Shown: positions 10,901 to 22,435, numbered from the stretch's first letter. The stretch: 64,000 nt of DNA from Apodospora peruviana (GCA_033439685.1 JAUEDM010000004.1:4650001-4714000), one strand, 5' to 3'. Numbers and translations are program-made. Notes: generated by a model not told the origin, from the letters alone.

Positions 10901-12445
10901 GCTGCCAACTCAACATGTCTCAACTCTACTGATTTCTAGCCGGAGTGAAAACGTAGAAATTATAACCGCTCTACTGGACGCTGGATACAAGGCCTATGGC
11001 TTCACCCTGAGATTGGCCGTATCCAATCAGTTGCCTCCGAGTCTTGTCCGGAGACTTCCTGAACATTGCACCGATGTAGATGCACGTTGCGCCATCAGCG
11101 GTCATTTTGAACGGCCTGACAAGACACACCCCTTCAGATCGCGGCGTCTCAAGGACAGACGGCCATAATGCGAGTCCTTTTATCTCACGGTGCAAATCTG
11201 AACGAGATACGGCCTGGAAGAATTGACGCGTACGACACCAAGAGTGCTCTCATCAGAGCCATCAAGCACAAGCAATGGCCTGCAGTCTGTTTTCTGTTTG
11301 ATCGAGGAACAAACTCCAACGAGCCGATATGGTCACCAAACCAGCCATTTGTAACTTCGCCATTGCAATTGGCAGCCAGGGTGGGCTATATTAGCATTGT
11401 GCGACAGCTACTGGCCCGTGATGCAGACATGAATGCTCAAAGAAATATTTTCAACGGATTTACAACTATTGAAGGGACTCCCGTGGCTGGTCGCCTAGAC
11501 ACTGTCAGCCTTCTGCTAAGTTCCGGTGTCGACACAGAAAGTTATGGCCGCGTTCAATTCATCAGAGCAGTAATTCTAGCTTCCGAGAGAGCACGAGGTG
11601 CAACTGTTGACATTATCAGGTCCCACAGGCCATGGACCGTTGAAGATCAAAAACATCTGGGATGAACTATCTAGAGAAAACCCGGTTTGGCCATTCTTTC
11701 TTCGCCCAGCGGAACATTCTCTCGGAGAACTGGTCAACATCATTGTTACAATGCAGGACGACAAGTTCGACGATAAAACTACACCATGGCAAAATCCATT
11801 CCGTCCAAATGGATGGAACAAGACTGCTGCCATCGAAGTGCTGAAATATTACAATGTCGTCATTGCAGAACATCCTGAGATCACAGCTTCGGACGCAGGA
11901 GATAGCGCCGCGCACGTTGCGAAGAAAACCTTTCTTGAATTGAGTGGGACAAAGTTGAAGCCAGGGTTTGGCTTGAACATGTCTTTAAGAAGGATGAATC
12001 AAAGTTGAAGACTCCGGAGCGGGCACTGGATGCTATATCTAGAGCACTTCAAAAATGGGACTCATCTATGCGCTCGGCAGACGCAACCGCCGAATCAGAC
12101 ACCCTTGGGAGTGTACATCAGTCACCCTGGAGTGACTTTGTGGATTTTTCTGGAGATCCTACGGAGGGAGCGGACGAGTATTTCGCCATGGAGGTTTGTG
12201 GCGAAATCAATACCTGCGAAGACATGGACGGTAAGTTGAACTCTCCGAAAACCCCCCTCCCTCCCCATACAGAATGACCAAACTAACGGCTCGCAGGCGT
12301 TGAGGAACATGATGAGAACCAAGAACAAGAGGGAGGAAGTTCCAAGCACGAGAGATCCTGGGAAGAAGCGAGACGGGAAGCCTTTCGCAGAGACATGATG
12401 GGAGAGGAAGAGGCGTTTTTTATGCCCATGGATTTTGAGGTTTGA
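7982..12445 (+). pseudogene. Clr5-domain ankyrin-repeat protein, heavily frameshifted
   Basis: The gene opens at 7982 with a Clr5-type N-terminus: WESWKSLIHEKFL in exon 1, a 59-nt intron at 8131-8189, then SQLEHRLKLWGFRKK. Ankyrin units follow across about 3 kb, for example LVTAGADVNY, TVKLLIEQGADVNEAS, MRVLLSHGANLNE and IVRQLLARDADMNAQ. A final intron near 12233-12297 leads to an acidic tail ending MPMDFEV. The frame is broken repeatedly: near 8437, 9308, 9800 and 9920-9950, an in-frame TAG at 10413-10415, then shifts near 11120, 11660 and 11970. After each break the homologous sequence resumes in another frame. Intact relatives are large intracellular proteins, often strain-variable. At least seven disruptions make a functional product very unlikely, unless the region is badly sequenced. 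Confidence 0.8.
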
Positions 12446-12860
12446 ACGAATTGGCGCAGCACAAGAATGTTTTTCTATATCACAAGTCATCAATCCTCAG
12501 GGTGAATTCTGTGGATCTATCGAGTAGACCCGTTTGGTGAAGTTACCATCGCTCAAAGACCATCATCGACTGAAGTCTGCTGGCAACACATCGCTCTTAA
12601 GCCCAGGATGTATCTCTACAGGTGATTTCCTCGGCATGGTTACTGTCCCCTGGGTCATGGACAAATTTTGGTCGTAAATGGGGTATCGTCTACGAAAGTC
12701 CAGAGTTGCACACAGCATCTTCCCATGCTAACATAAATAGGTATGTTTCAGCCAACAAATTGTTGCGTTGTTAGACAAACACTTCTAAACTGCAGTAAGT
12801 AGGTGCGAAACCCGCCGCGCCCGGCCTTTTAGAGGAGCAGTGCACGGCAAGTGCACGGCA
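12446..12860. other. Intergenic between convergent genes
   Basis: This 415-nt stretch separates the end of the ankyrin pseudogene and the end of the 261-aa gene. No gene is seen; it probably holds both 3' untranslated regions. Confidence 0.5.
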
Positions 12861-13788
12861 CTATGGCTTAAAATCCTCGCCTTCATCCCAGCCGCCATTA
12901 ATAATCTTTTCCATTTCATCCTGGAAGGCTTTATCTTCGGCGCGGGAGGCTTCATCCTCCTCAAAGGCGGCGTCTGACCAAGGATCCGCGGCCGCCTGAG
13001 GCTGCTGGGGGGCTACAACCTCGTGCTCAGAATTGGACCACCGTCCGCTCTCAGTGTACCACACCTCGGCGTTGGGGTTTCCAGTGAGATCAACCTCCTT
13101 GTCCTCGCCCGCGAAAGATTTGGAAGCGACCATGCTCTCTGTCCCGTGCCAAAGGCTGAACCAGACCTTGCATTTCGGCCTAGGGACCAGGAACTCCTGA
13201 CCACGGGGGAGGGGTCCGTCGGGGCTGATGTAGACCGGGGTCGACCGTCCCTGGACCACCTTGTAGGCCACGCACGCCGCAGCCCTGGTATGGTTTTTGA
13301 AGAGAAATCCATCCCCCCGCGGCGCCCGCTCGTCCGGGCTGGCGGGCTGTGTGGTCCAGCTATCGTCGACGGAGAATGACTGTCCAAACTCGATGGGCTG
13401 CGGGTCGGTTTCAGGGGTGACGATCGCTATTAACAGGAGGTCAGATACAGAGTAGGTACTATAAAGATGGGTTTGATCCGAGTCAATAACATACCACGAT
13501 CGGCAAACTGGTCCTTGCTGGCAGCAATCTGGTATTTCTCTTCCCACTCAATCGTGACCGTGTCGGCGACTTCTGCCAAGTTCGGTTAGGACTGCACATC
13601 AATCAGGAGTACCTGGTAGGTAATGTCAGATGGGGACGGAACTGACTTTTGGCAGCAAAGGCTACAACATTGTAATTGGCTCTGCCGCCCGTCTCGACGG
13701 CGGTGGCAAAGCAAAGCTTCCAGCCCCGGTCGTTGAACTGCTGGATCCAGTTTTGGGAGATGTGGACGGTGAGTGTGTATTTGGTCAT
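12861..13788 (-). CDS. Unidentified 261-aa cytosolic-type protein of the helical-protein island
   Basis: The exons are complement(12861..13426, 13495..13572, 13647..13788). Both introns have normal donors (GTCAGT, GTATGT) and phases that join exactly, giving 261 aa from the ATG at 13788. An upstream in-frame ATG at about 13830 would add 14 residues. There is no signal peptide or membrane segment. Residues 1-190 alternate short hydrophobic stretches in a beta-rich pattern (YTLTVHISQNW, GWKLCFATAVE, DTVTIEWEEKYQI, VWFSLWHG); the last 50 are acidic and likely disordered. I do not recognise the family. It lies upstream-to-tail with the 767-aa helical gene on the same strand, about 0.9 kb away. 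Their shared state (intact among pseudogenes) suggests a link but does not prove one. Confidence 0.75.
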
Positions 13789-14702
13789 TTTGACTGGCGT
13801 GTGCAGGGAGATGCGTTCAAGGTGTGTCATGAAGGATGAAGGGGTGGAGAGAGGTCGAGGAAGGCTCCCGACGTTATTAGCTGTGCCCTTTTTTAATATA
13901 TACCTATCTTTGAGATTGAGAGAAATGGGCAAACCGTCGTTGTGAACTTTCAGCTCACTATCAATAATTCAGCCACAAAAAACATCACATCACATCCTGA
14001 CGCCGGTTGTCCAACACTAGCCGCCGCTTAACCCAATCACTGCCAGTTGATAACAACCAGCTCACTCCATCAAGCCACAAAAAGATTCTCCTGAAAGTCT
14101 AAACGCACCGCCGCTTGACCCGAAATGGGACCTTCAGTTCCTGGTGAAAAACAACTACAAGTCCGACCGCATGCAGGAGACAGCATTCCGGCTCTGTTGC
14201 CCAGCCTGGGTAGTTTATTGCACCAAGATGCGTGGGCAATGCGCAGGGATGGCTAAAGCAGTTAAGCAGTCCAATTTGCCACATGGCGTTCTAGCCCCGC
14301 TTTCCCGTCAGGAGGATATAGTCTTCCCTATGAATACAGTGTACCTCCTTTTTTTTTTTTTTTTTTTTTTTTGGGGGGGGGGGGGGGGGGGAGGGGATCT
14401 GTAAAATGTAGTTCATTAGGGCTCAGGATTACAACAAAGCAACTATGATTGGGATCTGGTAGATGTGGAAAAGCCACATAGGTGTATCCCAGGGCTTGGA
14501 ACTCTTCCTGGGGTTAAGAATCAAGTGACAATAATTCACCGCATGTGATCTTGCGGTCTTACGTGGTTAAAGGAAAGTAATGGGAGGCAAATTCCACGTG
14601 GTAGTTATTTATGGGAACATATCAGAAGCGGTCAATCCCTCACGCTGAACATTGAAATCTTTGATTCTACCGAGTATACACGTTCCGTGATGCCATCATG
14701 GC
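13789..14702. other. Intergenic with decayed repeats
   Basis: No gene is supported. Between about 14020 and 14160 there are two degenerate copies of a motif built on CCGCTTGACCC, GACCTTCAG and CAAGCCACAAAA. Related copies lie near 21985-22015 and 22073-22130 beyond the island. The region also contains the T/G homopolymer block described separately. Confidence 0.5.
14349..14391. repeat. T24 run joined to G19 run
   Basis: Twenty-four T bases are followed directly by nineteen G bases. On the other strand this is a C run followed by an A run. It may be a real homopurine/homopyrimidine tract or an assembly or base-calling artefact; its length is at the limit of most sequencing methods. Confidence 0.7.
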
Positions 14703-17272
14703 TCAATAACCATTGGCATCGGTATCCTCCGAGCTTACCGTCTCGCCATTTCCCATTGTCGCGTCAATCTGCTTCTTCGCGTCCTCCTTAGCGGCGTCCG
14801 CGCCAGCCTGGATGGCGGCCTTGGCTCCCTGGTCCACAGGCAGTCCATGCGCTGCCACCGCCTCCTCGACCATGCGCGTCGTCTCGGCCGCCTTGCGGAT
14901 GCGGTCACGCAGACCGGCCCGAATCTCCTCCTGCTTGTCCTTGACGATCTTGGCCACGGCCGCGCCAGATTCGTTCATGTAAGTTGTCAGCTGCTCCTGC
15001 ATCTGCGCCGTCGAGTCGCCCGACGCCGCGCCCTTGGACAACATGCTGCAGAGATCGAGCCCTTGGCGCACGTAAGGCTTGTCGACCTGGCTGTACATGG
15101 TGCTGATGTCTGACAGCAAGGAGAAGTAGCCCTTGAGCTGCAGCGTCGACGAGTAGATGGTCGCCTTGGCGAGGTCGTCGATCTTGAGCTTGCCGTTGGC
15201 CAGGGATCGACGGCCGGCTTTGCTCAGCTCGGCGGTGAAGTCGGCGGCGCGGACCATGATGATGTTGTCGATGACGGTGCTCAGCATGGTGAAGAACTGC
15301 TCGATCTTGGCGATCTGCACCGAGAGGTCGACGAGGACCGAGATGCAGCTGCGGAGGACCGACTTGATCTCGTCGAGCGTCTTGCCCTGCTCCTGCAGCC
15401 GCTTCAGCTTCTCCTGGATCTCGGCCATGGCCGCCGCTGTCTTGGCCTGTTTGGCGATGGCGGCGTCGTAGGCGTCTTGCTTGGCATCGACGGCCGACTG
15501 GGCCATCTGGACCCCCTGCATGGCCGTGTTGAGTTGGGCATTTTCTATCAGTCGATGTTAGCAAGAGATGGTGGGTCGGAGACATCAGAAACTCACGAGC
15601 CGAGTTGCCCCCGGGGCCGGTCTTGACATTGGCGTAGGGGTTCGGTACGCTGCCCGAACTTGCGGCGCTTGCCGCAGTGGCTAGCTGAAGGACATCCTCC
15701 TTTGCCTGCTTCGACAACTTCTTCCATGCTGCCAGGGTCTGTGGCGGCAGCTTGACATCAGCAATGCCGTTCTGGTCTGCGAGGTGCTTCTGGATCTCCT
15801 GCGTCACCTACATCTTTTTGTCAGCAAGCAATTATGGTAGTAGATAACACTGCTAGTCCGAGCATAGGTACCTTGAGGAGATTCGCATACACGCCCCGGA
15901 GCTTCTTGTTGGCGTCTGTGTTGGTGACCTCCAGTGTTGACTGCTGTGACTGCAGAGTGCCGAGGAAGTACGAGACTCCCTGAGTGCCTCCCTCGGCGCC
16001 GTCGGCGGATCCGAACTTGGACATATCAATGGGACCAGCATCGCCGCCCAAGTACTCATAGAAATGGTTAGTCAGCTCTCTGATAGTAATCGCTGCCGCA
16101 TATGCAGGATCATCAATAACTGCGGGGACGGGGCCGGGCGCCGCGGCCGACCCGTTAGTGCCATTCGCGCCGCCGGCCGGTCCACCGGCCACCGCGGTCC
16201 CGGCGTTCTGCTTCACGGAGTTGCTCAGGGCGCCACTTATGGCCGAAGTTGCAGCCCCAGCAGGGTTCACGGCGGCCATGACAGCGGGGATGGCGGCCGA
16301 CACAATGGACGGAAGCGCCTGCGTAAAGCCACCGACGAGGCCCGTCACGAGGTTCTCGAGCGGACCCGGGATCTTGTCAATGGCGGTGTCGAGACGCTTC
16401 TCGGCGCGCTTCAGCGCCTCGTCGGCCTTCTTGACCTGGTCTTCAACGTCCTTTTTTGCGTTGATGGCGAACTTCTCCTGCACCTTGGTCACCTCCTCGT
16501 CGATCTTTGTGGCTTCCTTCTGGATAGAGGTTCTGCCTGACTCGGCTTCGGTGCAAGCATGGAGCTCGCCAACCATCAACCCCCATCTGGTGAAGGCCTC
16601 GCGGGTCTCGGTCGCAAGCGCGGCACAACGCTTGGCATCTTGGTTGAAACTCGTCAGGGCGTCGTTGAAGTCCTCGAGCTCATCCTGTCCCTTGGTGCAG
16701 GGGCCCAGTCGTTGAAACACCATGTAAATCTGCAGTGAAAAAAATCATCCATCGCGTCAGCACGTGCCTGGCAGGATGGCGATGAGGACACCAGAGTTAA
16801 TTAGGGTGTGTCTGACTTACCCTCTCGTCGCAGATACGCTTGCTGATGATCTGAAGAGCGTCCATGTTGGCGCCTGCTTTGGTGAAGGCCATTCTTCCGC
16901 CATTGTTGCACACTATCTCGTCAGTCAGCTTAGGTTCAGCCGTGATGCAAAGGACACAGACGACAGCATACCATCGACCAAACAGGATCTCAGAGTAGGC
17001 TCAGCCCGGTTGGTGATGTACTTGAATCCGCCGGTGGGCATGGACTTGACCATGGAGATCTTCTCGGCCTTGGGATCGGCTGCGGCAATCCAGAGGGATC
17101 CCATGAGAGAGAGGGCGGTAGGGGCGGCGCCGATGAGCTCAGACCAATCGGCCTGGAAGAGCGTCGAGCATTTCAGCTCATCCACGAATTGGTTGGACAG
17201 CTTGCCTTCATACTCGGAATTGAGCGCACTCTTCTGGATTTGTTGCACTTGTTGAATTGCTGCAGACGCCAT
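14703..17272 (-). CDS. Large helical protein with central hydrophobic segment, possible pore-forming component
   Basis: Five exons join in phase: complement(14703..15544, 15597..15807, 15872..16729, 16821..16912, 16972..17272), 767 aa, stop TGA. There is no signal peptide. Predicted order: an N-terminal 130-residue region, a long charged coiled-coil stretch rich in Lys/Glu/Ala, a hydrophobic Ala/Val/Gly-rich segment of about 45 residues (around VSAAIPAVMAAVNPAGAA), a Gly/Pro linker, then more long helices and an acidic tail. Long amphipathic helices around a hydrophobic hairpin resemble alpha-pore-forming toxins of the ClyA/Hbl/Xax kind. That is an inference from architecture; I see no sequence signature of a named family. 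Its start faces the 364-aa helical gene across 1.37 kb, which would suit a two-component system. A structural or membrane-remodelling role is the main alternative. Confidence 0.8.
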
Positions 17273-18641
17273 GGTGTTTTAACAACGACAGTCTAAAGCG
17301 GAAGTTGGAATTTTTGATGGAGCTGAGTTATGGAAGGGAGATGAGATGGTCGTTTGAGTTGAATGAGAATATGTGATGGAGGATGGCATCTGGAAGACAC
17401 TCCGATATCTATATATTGTTTTTCGCTCCTAGACGACTCTCATGTATCTTCGGTGATATTTCCTTTCTTTCTCCTGGCCGACCATCATAGCTATGACCCG
17501 TGATGTTTCCTCTTCCACCAGTCTTCCACGACGTCGAGAACAAAGGTGAAGACTGTCGTCTTTTCCATCCCCAGCCAGCCACCTCTCGGACCTGAGCACC
17601 TCAATCGGTTGAAATCATCACCAAACCGCATTTTCGGTTCACAGAAGCGCCGTGGCACTCGCATTATCGAGTGACGGGACCGCTCAGGTGCAGTTCATCC
17701 CGTGCAGAACACAAGGTGAACTGGTGATGTTTGCAGAGTCCGTGATGTCGGGAGGCAATGGTGAGTTTTACAATCCCTACTAGTGAGTTCTAGATTTCAT
17801 CACTTCGACTGTTATATCGGAGCTGTCGGAACTCGGAAGTCGCAATGCCGGATTGGGTTCGGCGGCCTCGCTCGTGGATAGCTGAAGCCCAGAGGACTCT
17901 TCTTCCCTGAAGCACGGGCAGGTGGCCGGTCCCCCCGACACACGATCGATGGGTTGCAGGCGGTGAACAGTCTAGATCCCGAAGTGTTCTCGCCGCATCG
18001 CTTCCGGATATACAGATCAACGTTTTCACATCTGGACGAGCCTCAACTCCAATATCACATTTGAAAATAAAAGTCATCCTGCCAGATTTGGTGTGATGGC
18101 CTTGCTCGCGGACAGCTGAAGCCCAGATGGCATGCAGGTGCCTTGTTGAAGAGTCAAGAACCGGGTATCGGAACCTCTCGCCACATTGCATGCAGGTGTA
18201 CAGGGGTTCAGATCTTTCGGATCAGGCAAAGCCTCAACGCCAGATCACAGCTGAAAGCCTGAAACCGGAGATAGAGCCCAGCAAAGCACCACCACAAGCA
18301 CTGCATTACAGCAAAAGCATGCATTCAGAGGACTTCAATACAGCTGAAAGGACAGGAAAGGCATGGTGCAGCACGTGTCTGGGTGCCGGCATCAAGATTT
18401 GGCCTCAAAGGCGACGGAGCGCACTTCCCGTCACCTAGGTGTACAGCATCGTCTCTGAGATTCGGCGGCTCATATTGGCTAGGGCCCAGGACGAGGATAA
18501 ACAGCCTATTACGCACCCAACTATCAAGTTCCGATTCTGGAATCCGCTTTCGAGACTGGCAAGACCTGTATTGCTCTCAGAGTATTACCCTCTCCTGCTT
18601 TAACATCTTCTTTATCGCGAATTACTGCCTGGGCGATCAAC
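17273..18641. other. Shared upstream region of two divergent helical-protein genes, repeat-filled
   Basis: The 1.37 kb between the two divergent starts has no supported gene. The middle is taken up by a decayed tandem duplication (17850-18270). The outermost 200-300 bp at each side probably hold the promoters. Confidence 0.5.
17850..18270. repeat. Diverged tandem duplication, unit about 190-235 nt
   Basis: Two copies begin near 17850 and 18083. They share GATAGCTGAAGCCCAGA versus GACAGCTGAAGCCCAGA, CTCGCCGCAT versus CTCGCCACAT, and GCCTCAACTCCA versus GCCTCAACGCCA. Many differences are C/T or G/A transitions. A further partial match (AGCTGAGAGCCTGAAA) lies near 21590, outside the island. Confidence 0.6.
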
Positions 18642-19931
18642 ATGGCAACTGTGAGTAACTGTTGATCCGTGGGTTTCCACATTGATGGTCAACGAGACAA
18701 AATCTAACGGGCGTGCCACCCAAAGGAACAAGATATCAACTGGTCTGCTGATCCTATTGGCAGGATTGGTAAGTTTTGTTCTAACCCGCCTGTCTTTACC
18801 TCTTTCCATATCTCACCAAAGTTGGACAAGACCAACTTCGAAGACAGGTCAAAAACGAACTGGAGCCGGAATCGCGCCGATATGTCAGCCAACTTCTGGA
18901 GAAGAGGGAGGCAATCGCTGCCCTCGAAGCAGAGAACCGACAGCAGATCATCGACAGCGCCAAGATAGCCTACGACTCACTCGAGTCCGTCGTAGCCGCT
19001 CTGCTGCTCATCGAAAAGGGGGACAGGTTTCTGTCCCGCCAGAGCGAGACCATCGTTGAGGCGCTCGACGCAGCCGGCGCCAAGTTTTCGGCTCTCAGCG
19101 CCGTGTCGGAAGAGAATATGCAGGAGCTGGGCGTCAAGGCCGGAGACTGCATGGAACTGGGCGACAGCGCCGGGAACTACATCACCATGCTGGAGGCCAG
19201 GGTCCAGGCGCTGAACGGCCTGATCCCGGCCATGTTTGAGATCAAGCGGAGCCACGATAGAGTGCTGCAAGACAAGCGCAACCGGGAGCACGAGTTGCGA
19301 TCACAGCTGAACAGCGCTCAGAGTTCTGTGGATGTGAGTCTACCTAGTTCAGGTACCGAGCGAGCACGCATACACTGACTCTAGGCGTTAATCCTCAAAG
19401 GACTTCGGAAACAATTTCCTCGGCTTTTTTGACAGCAGCGTGATGCGGAATGCGGAGCAAAGGCTCCGCGACGCCAGATCCTCGCTCGAGGACAACCAAC
19501 GGCAGCAGAACCAAGCCGCCGACGACGTCAGAAGATTCTACCGCGTCGCCATCGCCACGCGCAATGCCAGCGCCGCCATCTATGGGCTCAAAGTAATGGT
19601 GAAGGACGTCTCGGAGAAGTTTGATGCCGAGTACAAGGCCGTGACGGACGTGCAGGACGCCGAGAATCGGCTCTGCGAGGGCCTACTGCAACTACGGAAC
19701 CAGATCGTGGCAGGGGACTGGACCACCACCCGGGACAAGTCGTTGCAGGTGGTGTTGAGGCTTCTCGCGGCGGATGACGAGCTGTTTCAGGGCCAGCCGC
19801 AATACAGGGACGTCGAGGTGAGGATCAAGGAGGCCATTGTGGCCAAGATGGGGGACTGTGCGATACAGGAGCTGGTCGATGGTGTCACTCTGGATCATGA
19901 GGTGGTCACAGACCCTGCGCTGGCGTATTAG
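18642..19931 (+). CDS. 364-aa helical protein, candidate partner of the 767-aa protein
   Basis: The exons are 18642..18650, 18726..18768, 18822..19333 and 19401..19931. The first coding exon is only nine nucleotides (ATG GCA ACT), yet all four join in phase with GTGAGT or GTAAGT donors, so the model is strong. There is no signal peptide. The sequence is almost wholly helical: Glu/Arg/Gln-rich heptad stretches, a short hydrophobic helix at the start (VVAALLLIE), a Phe-rich turn at the third junction (DFGNNFLGFFDSS), then another long helical stretch. Length and layout resemble the smaller subunits of binary alpha-helical pore-formers (Xax/Yax type), but no signature proves it. It is divergent from the 767-aa gene, and a lectin gene lies convergent to it downstream. 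Confidence 0.8.
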
Positions 19932-20355
19932 CTTCCCACTGTATGTTTCTTTTTTTTTTTTTGTTAAGCAGACTACAATGACATGTCTGTTTTTTCGTTT
20001 GGTTGCGTCATAGGAAGATGTGAATGAAAGTCTTTTCTTTAGAACTAACTTAAATGTTTTTGATTCGCGTTTTCGTTGTACATGTGAGTACTCCTCAGTC
20101 ACTACAGTTTTCCACATCTAGCCAGCGACATAACGTACCGAAGATAGATAGGTACCTACCCTTGCAGGCAACAGAAGAACGTGGACTCAGCATGAAGTTC
20201 AATACAGGAACCGGAGCACTATAAATACGAATCGAACCAAAAATAGTCCTTTCCTACAACATAACTCCATGGTGTGGTATACTAAGCTATTCTTTCACTG
20301 AATTAAAGGAGGACCCCACAACATTATTGTCGACATCAGCCAACATCAGCTAACA
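19932..20355. other. Intergenic between convergent genes
   Basis: This 424-nt stretch holds the 3' regions of the 364-aa gene and the lectin gene. A T-rich run occurs at about 19949-19962. No gene is seen. Confidence 0.5.
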
Positions 20356-21127
20356 TTACACGAGTTGCATCCTCCACAGCTGGTTTCCATTCCATCCATC
20401 TCGATGCCAACCAATAATGGGAGTGCTAGAATTATGCCTGTGGTGAGCCACATCATGTCTGCGAGGAAAAGGATGTCGGTGTGTGGGAAATAAGACGTAC
20501 CCATTGCTACGATTTCCCCCGGCCATGTCGGCGACCGTGTAAGATGCGGTGTTCTGGATGCTGTGGTATTGACATCAAAATGCCCGGTCAGCTCGCCATG
20601 ATTTTGATGCGTATGGATTAGCAAATAGGGCGGGAGATAAGGCAGGGACTTGCTTACATGCAACGTGAGGTGTTGTTGTACTCTTTGGTGATGATCATCC
20701 ACTCCTGATTCCCATTGCCGGCGCCAGTATACTCCCAGCCTTGGAGCCTGGTTCCGTCGTTATCGTCACCACAGTTCAAGTCTAGGACAGCTGTGCACGA
20801 AAGAAAGGGTCGTCAGTTGACAGAACACACAAAGATACTCGTAGGGTAAAGGACTTGCACAGGCATTGAGGTCGACTTACTGTTGGCGGCCACGTTTCGA
20901 AGAACCCAAGCTCCCCAGGCGCCGCCGGAATTTTGGCCGGACTGGACCTTTTGGAGCCGCCATTGCTGGGCGCCGCTGCCGCAGAATTCCCAACCGATGA
21001 CGGGATTTCCGTTCCAGGACGCCCCGGCTCCCAAGTCGAGCATGGTGCCTGTGGCCTCGTTGAAGAGGTACACCACCTTGCCGTCCCACTCGTCGGGGAG
21101 AAGGTAGTCCTGCTCAGGTTCCGACAT
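20356..21127 (-). CDS. Ricin-B-type (beta-trefoil) lectin, 180 aa
   Basis: The exons are complement(20356..20458, 20501..20560, 20658..20790, 20881..21127); all junctions are in phase. The protein shows repeated beta-trefoil units with the QxW-type core: YLFNEATGTMLDLGAG then GAQQWRLQKV, AVLDL-like NCGDDNDG then GNQEWMII, and IIGWHRDGWNGNQLWRMQLV at the C-terminus. Three units fill a single ricin-B domain of about 150 residues. There is no signal peptide, so it should be cytosolic or leave the cell by a non-classical route, as for other fungal fruiting-body-type lectins. The sugar is unknown. Its placement beside the two helical proteins suggests it could supply target binding, but co-regulation has not been shown. 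Confidence 0.85.
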
Positions 21128-22365
21128 GGCTTCTGAGTAGATTTGTCTTGATCAAATGAGGAAATGCTTAGCTTCGTGGTTGGTAGGTAGGGAGGAGGGA
21201 TGGGAGGTGCGAAGGAACGTAAAGCGCATCATGCGTGCTTTGAAAAGAAGATGGGATGTGCAGCGTGCTCAGGGGAAGAGAAACCCTGGAGGCGGATCCA
21301 CCTCCGACAACCTAGGTCAATATTTACTCTACTGCTGCCGGATGTCTTATCCTGAATAATATTGTATGACTCAACGCATCTAGATTTCAAGCTCAATCAC
21401 AAACATGGGTTCGGCAATTGTCGCGATTGGTTAAGAAAAGTCACATATGTTCATGCAGTCTCGTTACGCTATTGACGTCCAGCATACCGGAGGTGGCCAA
21501 CAGGGGGTGGTTTGCGTGCATGTGGCGAGCTGATACAGTATCGGACAGTTTGGGCCGGGCCCCGTCCAAGACGCCTTCGGGTCCAAGAACAGCTGAGAGC
21601 CTGAAATCTAGAAGACGCCGAAGTGCGTTTCTCGACGAACCATACAGGGAATAGACCAAAGACTAACTGCTTACAGGTACAGTTATGGTCTCGGATAATT
21701 ACTTGAACATGATGCAGGAGCTGCAAAGAGCGAAATATCGATATTACTCAGCCTACTTTCGTCAAAGTGGACGAGTGGTGTGCGATCGTTGTGACAATCA
21801 ACAATCATGTAAGCGACGAAAAATCCAATAGACTCCAGACTCCTCGAGACCAGGACGCCGGTCTGCGACTCTGCCATAGCCACCGCTTTAGCCAAATGAC
21901 AACAATCAGCTCACCTTTACCGAGTTACGAAGGGATTTCTGCGAGATTACTCCTCGCCGTCCGGACACCTAGTGCCTTTCACGCTGCGTGACCCAAAATG
22001 TGACATTCAGCTCTGAAACAGATCTAACGAGAATCCAGACTCATCGTCATGCAGGCACCGACTATCCCTTCCCCGCCGCTTAACCCAAATTGCGACCTTC
22101 AGCTCACCTCTCAAGCCAGGAAAAGCAGCTACAAGTCTGGCCTCGCGGGGGGTAGGGGGTGGAGGGCTTATCAAATCCTTGCCAGCGTGCGACTGACATG
22201 CGACTTGCTGGCTAAGCTCAATCATCCGAGGTTGATCCCACCTACAGATAGCCATCAGCAGTACAAAGACCTGTTGGGATCCATTGTCAAGACCCAAGGA
22301 AGTCGTCCTATGACCCCTATTTCCCCACAGACCTCTCATCTCTCGGTCTTCTAGAGACAATTCAC

Positions 22366-22435
22366 TCTTCTTTTTCTTCTTTCTTCTTCTTCTTCTTCTT
22401 CTTCTTCTTCTTCTTCTTCTCCTTCTTCTTCTTCT
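22366..22435. repeat. CTT trinucleotide microsatellite
   Basis: About 70 nt of nearly pure CTT (TTC) units, interrupted by a short T run near the start and one CTCC near the end. On the minus strand it reads GAA/AAG, a polypurine tract. Confidence 0.85.

Noticed and set aside
14905..15807. Minus-strand 300-codon frame running across the junction of two exons of the 767-aa gene
   Set aside because: It starts in the true frame of one exon, reads through an intron and then follows a wrong Arg/Gln-rich frame of the next exon.
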